Below are positions 6,807 through 9,683 of a stretch of DNA of 9,683 nucleotides, piece by piece. The first letter of the stretch is position 1. Each line of letters opens with the position of its first letter. The notes beneath the pieces were generated by a model. The model was given only the letters and a program-made list of their open reading frames with translations. It had not been told where the DNA came from and ran no database searches. The translations under genes and the position numbers were made by a program. The stretch is from an uncultured Lachnospiraceae bacterium (GTDB lineage: Bacteria > Bacillota > Clostridia > Lachnospirales > Lachnospiraceae), in NCBI GenBank assembly GCA_905235345.1, contig CAJOLO010000049.1, forward strand, positions 1 to 9,683. Reading direction: 5' to 3'.

Positions 6807-7079
6807 TTATGCCGCCCTTAACATCTCCACAAATGCCTCAATTCGTGTCATGAGCTGCCCTGTCGGAGGTTCTGTCGGGAAACTTCCATCTAATGACAAG
6901 TACGGCATTTTCAAATATTCTTTTACAAATCCACCGGTCAGATTCGTATTGACCGCACACATTGGACATCCCATGTAGTTATAAAACAACACCCCTTTTG
7001 CATCCTGTTCTTTAATCATCTCACTTAAGAAAGCCGGTCCCATTCGTTCCTTTTCCCCTCTTTCCACATGATAGAATAA
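6807..7079 (-). pseudogene. C-terminal stub of 2-hydroxyacyl-CoA dehydratase family
   Basis: The frame encodes only about 90 residues, but they resemble the C-terminal end of the HGD-D family (2-hydroxyacyl-CoA dehydratase, BcrB/BadE-like and double-cubane-cluster proteins; full length about 400). Seen here are KEQDAKGVLFYNYMGCPMC, with a cysteine at the place where the family binds its iron-sulfur cluster, then KMPYLSLDGSF and the strongly family-like tail GQLMTRIEAFVEML. The first usable start is a GTG at 7067, with no normal N-terminus; the frame is closed upstream by TGA at 7080-7082, at the edge of the palindrome at 7082-7126. I take it as the remnant of a larger gene that once stood between the binding-protein gene and the radical SAM gene. 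Translation from the GTG as a small protein is possible but not supported. Confidence 0.65.
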
Positions 7080-7081
7080 TC

Positions 7082-7126
7082 AGAACTTGTGCAGGCTCGA
7101 AAATCCATGATTTTCGAGCCTGTTCT
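7082..7126. repeat. Perfect 14-bp inverted repeat
   Basis: CAGGCTCGAAAATC (7092-7105) and GATTTTCGAGCCTG (7109-7122) are exact complements around a 3-base tip, and AGAA/TTCT add an outer pair across a short bulge. It lies about 60 bases after the binding-protein stop codon and at the broken end of the dehydratase stub. No T-run follows on the minus strand, so it is a weak candidate for the terminator of that gene. A palindromic repeat left by a rearrangement is the alternative. Confidence 0.6.
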
Positions 7127-7186
7127 AAATAAATATCCAAACATCAAAGTTTTGTCGCTCCCTTTTTTACGATAACATGAAATGTA

Positions 7187-8275
7187 TTACTCCGTTGCAC
7201 TCCATGTAACACGATCCGGAAACACCTCTGCAAGTGCATCTGTATTCACATAGTCCTTAATCTTATAATCTGTATCAAAACGTTCATGTGCAAAGCACCA
7301 ATCCTTTACTTTAATCAAGTCATCATAAGATTCCTGATCAAATGTATACTGATGCTCTGCAGCCTGCCAGCCCGCAATAACACGTTCCTTGCTAAGACCT
7401 AAATCTTCTTCAACCCACTCAGCAAATTCATCCAAATTATCCGTAATATATTTTGCAGCTTCATCACTGACTTCCAGAAACTTCTTAAGATCTTCCTTAT
7501 GTTCTGTCAGATATGTTTCCGTAGATACAAGATATCCGTACATAAGTGCATCAATATCGGTAAGGTTAGTAAACGGCTCCCAGCCATAGCTTTCTACCTG
7601 ATCCTTTACCTGTGCACCGGTCCAATAAGCATCTCCGTCTCCCGCTGCTATAACTGCAAGTGCCTCCTGGGCACTGCTGACATTTGCAATACCAACCTTA
7701 TCCGGATCAATATCATAAGTCTCGTACAATTTACCGTAATCATATTCAGTTACTACACCAGGCATATTGATGACAGTTGCTTTTTCAAAATCGGAAGCTT
7801 CCTTTATCTTCTCAGGATTAACATATAAAGACCAAAGATCCGACTTACCTGTAGCGGCAAAAGCCCTAAGCTCATTCTCTCCTAATGTATTTCCTATACG
7901 GTTAACTCCTGCATAGTCTGCAAAATTTCCGATATCAATCTGACCTGTCGTAATGGCATCAATCGTATTGATTCCTGCAGCAAATTCAGTTGTCTCATAA
8001 TTAATTCCGCGTTCTTTCAAAAAATCAGTGTGATTATCCAGTATCTTTAAATACTGACGATCATCACCTGCACATACACCGACGCGAATCGTAATCAAAT
8101 CCCCGGTGGTGCTGTCACCATCTTTACTATCTGTGATACCGGCCGCAGCAACCTTATCATTACTCTGTTTATCATTATTCGTACTTCCTGTATCTGCGGT
8201 TCCGCATGCAGTCAATCCCAACGCAGCAACCGTAAGCAACGCAAAAACTTTTGTCCATGTATTCTTTTTTTTCAT
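7187..8275 (-). CDS. ABC substrate-binding lipoprotein, SsuA/NMT1 type
   Basis: This protein captures the substrate outside the cell and delivers it to the permease. Residues 1-24 form a lipoprotein signal peptide: lysine-rich MKKKNTWTK, a hydrophobic core, and the lipobox LTAC with C24 as the acylated cysteine. A Ser/Thr/Asp/Asn-rich linker runs to about residue 60. The periplasmic-binding fold begins at ITIRVGVCAGDDRQYLK, and TIDAITTGQIDIGNFADYAG is the usual signature of the nitrate/sulfonate/taurine and thiamine-precursor (NMT1) group. The 362-residue length is normal. The ATG at 8275 is preceded by AAAGGA. The gene is separated from the permease and ATPase by the radical SAM gene and the dehydratase stub but belongs functionally with them. 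Sulfonates are one candidate ligand; pyrimidines or other small acids are equally possible. Confidence 0.9.
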   Translation of the reverse strand: MKKKNTWTKVFALLTVAALGLTACGTADTGSTNNDKQSNDKVAAAGITDSKDGDSTTGDLITIRVGVCAGDDRQYLKILDNHTDFLKERGINYETTEFAAGINTIDAITTGQIDIGNFADYAGVNRIGNTLGENELRAFAATGKSDLWSLYVNPEKIKEASDFEKATVINMPGVVTEYDYGKLYETYDIDPDKVGIANVSSAQEALAVIAAGDGDAYWTGAQVKDQVESYGWEPFTNLTDIDALMYGYLVSTETYLTEHKEDLKKFLEVSDEAAKYITDNLDEFAEWVEEDLGLSKERVIAGWQAAEHQYTFDQESYDDLIKVKDWCFAHERFDTDYKIKDYVNTDALAEVFPDRVTWSATE

Positions 8276-8302
8276 CTTTCTTCTATTCCTTTCATTTATT
8301 AT

Positions 8303-8363
8303 AAAAAAACAGACCGGTTCAGAGAGCTACCCTACTTGTAATACCCTCCGGTTGTCCGGTCTG
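8303..8363 (-). terminator. Terminator-like hairpin overlapping leader ORF
   Basis: On the minus strand CAGACCGG (8363-8356) pairs perfectly with CCGGTCTG (8317-8310), followed directly by seven T (8309-8303). The loop is long, 38 bases. The 5' arm is inside the reading frame of the small leader ORF and the loop contains its stop codon, so translation of that ORF would interfere with folding. It stands between that ORF and the binding-protein gene, the arrangement expected of a transcription attenuator. Confidence 0.65.
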
Positions 8364-8458
8364 ATGTCTTCTATTCTTTTCTCTTTTCTAATATCCTCTT
8401 GCCAAATACAACAGCGTATAATCCCTCCGGATGAACTGTATAATTGTTTCATATTCAT
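8327..8458 (-). CDS. Small leader ORF, SSGGIIRCC peptide
   Basis: This 43-codon ORF begins MNMKQLYSSSGGIIRCC, continues with IWQEDI and a charged Arg/Lys/Glu/Asp-rich tail, and stops at TAG (8327-8329). The ATG at 8458 follows AGGGAG by 5-6 bases. The first 16 residues align without gaps with the leader ORF at 6508-6558; the core also matches the one ahead of metK. Tandem TGT TGT Cys codons end the conserved part. The tail is absent from the other two copies and overlaps the 5' arm of the hairpin at 8303-8363, so it may exist because the ribosome must traverse the hairpin rather than for its amino acids. It lies 42 bases after the PNPOx-like gene and 50 bases before the binding-protein gene. 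I see no clear promoter of its own. Confidence 0.65.
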   Translation of the reverse strand: MNMKQLYSSSGGIIRCCIWQEDIRKEKRIEDIRPDNRRVLQVG

Positions 8459-8500
8459 TCTCACTCCCTATCCTTCAACTTTCAACACAACTATTATCAG

Positions 8501-8941
8501 TTAGTTTACGTCTTCTGCCTTTACTTCCTCCACCGGTGGCTGTTTTGAAAAATCCAACACTTTAATTCTGCTTGCGTTTATCTTATAGATTACTGATTTT
8601 TCCTCATCCGCATTTGCCTGTGGTCTTCTCACTTTAATAATCTCTAAAGCTTTATTAAATGCATCTCCCGTCTGCTTTTCCGCCTTTCCGTAAATGGTAA
8701 TATTTTTCAGATTCGGAATCACCTGTCCCTCATGCTGGAACAATAACGCAACCTCCGGATGAGCATCTATCTGTTCAACCTTATCGGAAATCCTGCTCGT
8801 AGAAAAATATATATCCAATCCATCCACTCCATATCCTCCAATATGACGGACCTGTGGATCTCCATTCGTATCAACGGTTGCTAATACCAGGCTTTTATTT
8901 TCTACCAGATATGTTTCTATATCTTTTTTATTCAATGCCAT
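8501..8941 (-). CDS. PNPOx-like split-barrel flavin-binding protein
   Basis: The 146-residue product matches the pyridoxamine 5'-phosphate oxidase-like family, small dimeric split-barrel proteins that bind FMN, F420 or heme in the cytoplasm. Typical segments are LVLATVDTNGDPQVRHIG near residues 18-35, LDIYFSTSRISDKVEQIDAHPEVALLF near 42-68, and ITIYGKAEK near 81-89. The C-terminal substrate-binding end of true PdxH is absent, so pyridoxal synthesis is unlikely; a flavin reductase or redox role is the usual guess. AGAGAGG lies 9 bases before the ATG at 8941. It begins 34 bases after the nucleosidase gene and is probably co-transcribed with it. Confidence 0.85.
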   Translation of the reverse strand: MALNKKDIETYLVENKSLVLATVDTNGDPQVRHIGGYGVDGLDIYFSTSRISDKVEQIDAHPEVALLFQHEGQVIPNLKNITIYGKAEKQTGDAFNKALEIIKVRRPQANADEEKSVIYKINASRIKVLDFSKQPPVEEVKAEDVN

Positions 8942-8975
8942 ATTAATCTACCTCTCTTTTCATATAGTATATAGT

Positions 8976-9677
8976 CTATAATTCCTCTAATGTGGTAAGG
9001 GCAAGCACCACCGGTCTTTGTTCGATCGGAATCCTTGTTCCTTCCTGAATCAGCTTTCCTTCTTCGAAGGCATTCGGTGCGTCATCATCCGCCAGATCCG
9101 AAAATGTTCGGATTGAGACAAACTCAGTATCCTTTTTCGTTGCGACCTGTGCGATCGCCGCTGACTCCATGTCAAAAGCAATTGGATGATATTCCTCTAT
9201 GATCTCTGCTTTCTGTCTGCTATCGTGTAAAAAGAAATCCCCTGTTGCGATCTTACCGGATACAGCATGAATATTAAGTTCCTCTGCTTTTTTCTCCAAA
9301 GCAGTTACCACATCTGCCGAACTGTCCGCTATATCAGGACGGTTAATATCCAGATACGGAACAAAATCCACCTGTACATACTCGGTTCCGATCGCCACAT
9401 CTCCGGTCTTTGCGTCTTTTACCAGACCACCGGCATAACCTACATTGATGATCAGATCCGGATGGTATGCGGTGATCAAATCTGCCGTCTGATATGCCGC
9501 ATTCACCTTTCCCACGCCAAGCACTTTCGTGACTACTTCAAGATTTTTTTCACGGTTGATGTACTCATCATCACCTGTTTTTTCCCATCCGTCACGTTCT
9601 TTCAAAAAATCATCTATATATGAAAGCTCAATTTCCATCGCACTGATAATTGCAGCTCTCTTTTTGGTTTCGCTCAT
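8976..9677 (-). CDS. MTA/SAH nucleosidase family protein
   Basis: Enzymes of this family cleave adenine from 5'-methylthioadenosine, S-adenosylhomocysteine and 5'-deoxyadenosine in the cytoplasm; the last is the by-product of radical SAM enzymes. In the 233 residues the key elements are AMEIEL with E15 (the catalytic-base region), GVGKVNAA (54-61), NVGYAGGL (78-85), ATGDFF (144-149), FDMESAAIA (168-176) with E171, and the catalytic SD pair with D194. The usual SAGG is YAGG here, a change close to the ribose site that may alter specificity. Other PNP/UDP-phosphorylase-superfamily nucleosidases remain possible. The ATG at 9677 is only six bases from the window end; AGAAAG precedes it, and the full leader is not visible. 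It is followed after 34 bases by the PNPOx-like gene. Confidence 0.85.
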   Translation of the reverse strand: MSETKKRAAIISAMEIELSYIDDFLKERDGWEKTGDDEYINREKNLEVVTKVLGVGKVNAAYQTADLITAYHPDLIINVGYAGGLVKDAKTGDVAIGTEYVQVDFVPYLDINRPDIADSSADVVTALEKKAEELNIHAVSGKIATGDFFLHDSRQKAEIIEEYHPIAFDMESAAIAQVATKKDTEFVSIRTFSDLADDDAPNAFEEGKLIQEGTRIPIEQRPVVLALTTLEEL

Positions 9678-9683
9678 CTTTCT

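Noticed and set aside
8274..8297. Seven-codon ATG frame overlapping the binding-protein start
   Set aside because: It contains the gene's own AAAGGA ribosome binding site and has no such site itself.
8303..8460. Known riboswitch (TPP, S-box, guanidine) or T-box in the binding-protein leader
   Set aside because: The AAGTAGGGTAGCTC stretch faintly recalls a T-box antiterminator, but there is no specifier stem and none of the conserved blocks of TPP, SAM-I or guanidine-I elements. The ORF and hairpin explain the conservation better.
9267..9623. Plus-strand open frame of 118 codons
   Set aside because: Antisense shadow of the nucleosidase gene with no family resemblance.

Overview
The window looks like a low-to-moderate GC Firmicute, most plausibly a Lachnospiraceae-type gut Clostridium relative. 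The evidence is strong AAAGGA/GGGAG-type ribosome binding sites, A/T-rich intergenic DNA, the protein families present, and a dispersed hairpin repeat of a kind I associate with gut Firmicutes. Genus-level placement cannot be made from the sequence alone. All recognisable genes are on the minus strand, so transcription runs from high to low coordinates.

In order of transcription: an MTA/SAH-nucleosidase-family gene (9677-8976) and an FMN-binding split-barrel (PNPOx-like) gene (8941-8501) form a short operon. A leader with a small ORF and a terminator-like hairpin (8458-8303) precedes a lipoprotein substrate-binding protein of the SsuA/TauA/NMT1 type (8275-7187). A palindrome (7082-7126) and the C-terminal stub of a 2-hydroxyacyl-CoA-dehydratase-family protein (7067-6807) follow. 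A new promoter (6735-6707), a hairpin and a second small ORF lead into a radical SAM enzyme (6448-5225), an ABC permease (5186-4410) and an ABC ATPase (4319-3438). After these come a 5'-truncated MATE transporter (3437-2184) and an overlapping CxxC protein of the DUF1858 family (2193-1975). A last transcription unit carries promoter, a third small ORF and metK (1589-411), with a terminator at 300-251. The first 250 bases are non-coding repeats.

The most striking thing is not in the large genes. Three tiny ORFs (18, 16 and 43 codons), each with a ribosome binding site, lie in the leaders of metK, the radical SAM gene and the substrate-binding-protein gene. They share the peptide core S-[S/A]-G-G-[I/L]-I-[R/Y]-C followed by a second Cys codon, which in one copy is a TGA. 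Differences between copies include synonymous third-position changes, so the protein appears to be conserved rather than only the DNA. Their placement ahead of SAM-, sulfur- and transport-related genes suggests a shared sulfur- or cysteine-responsive leader peptide, or a functional micropeptide family. I do not recognise this motif as a described family.

Together the genes suggest import of an unknown small molecule by an SsuA-type ABC transporter and its conversion by a BioB-like radical SAM enzyme. MetK would supply SAM, and the nucleosidase could clear 5'-deoxyadenosine, MTA or SAH. The truncated dehydratase and truncated MATE genes show that the locus has been rearranged, and a full-length partner enzyme may have been lost.
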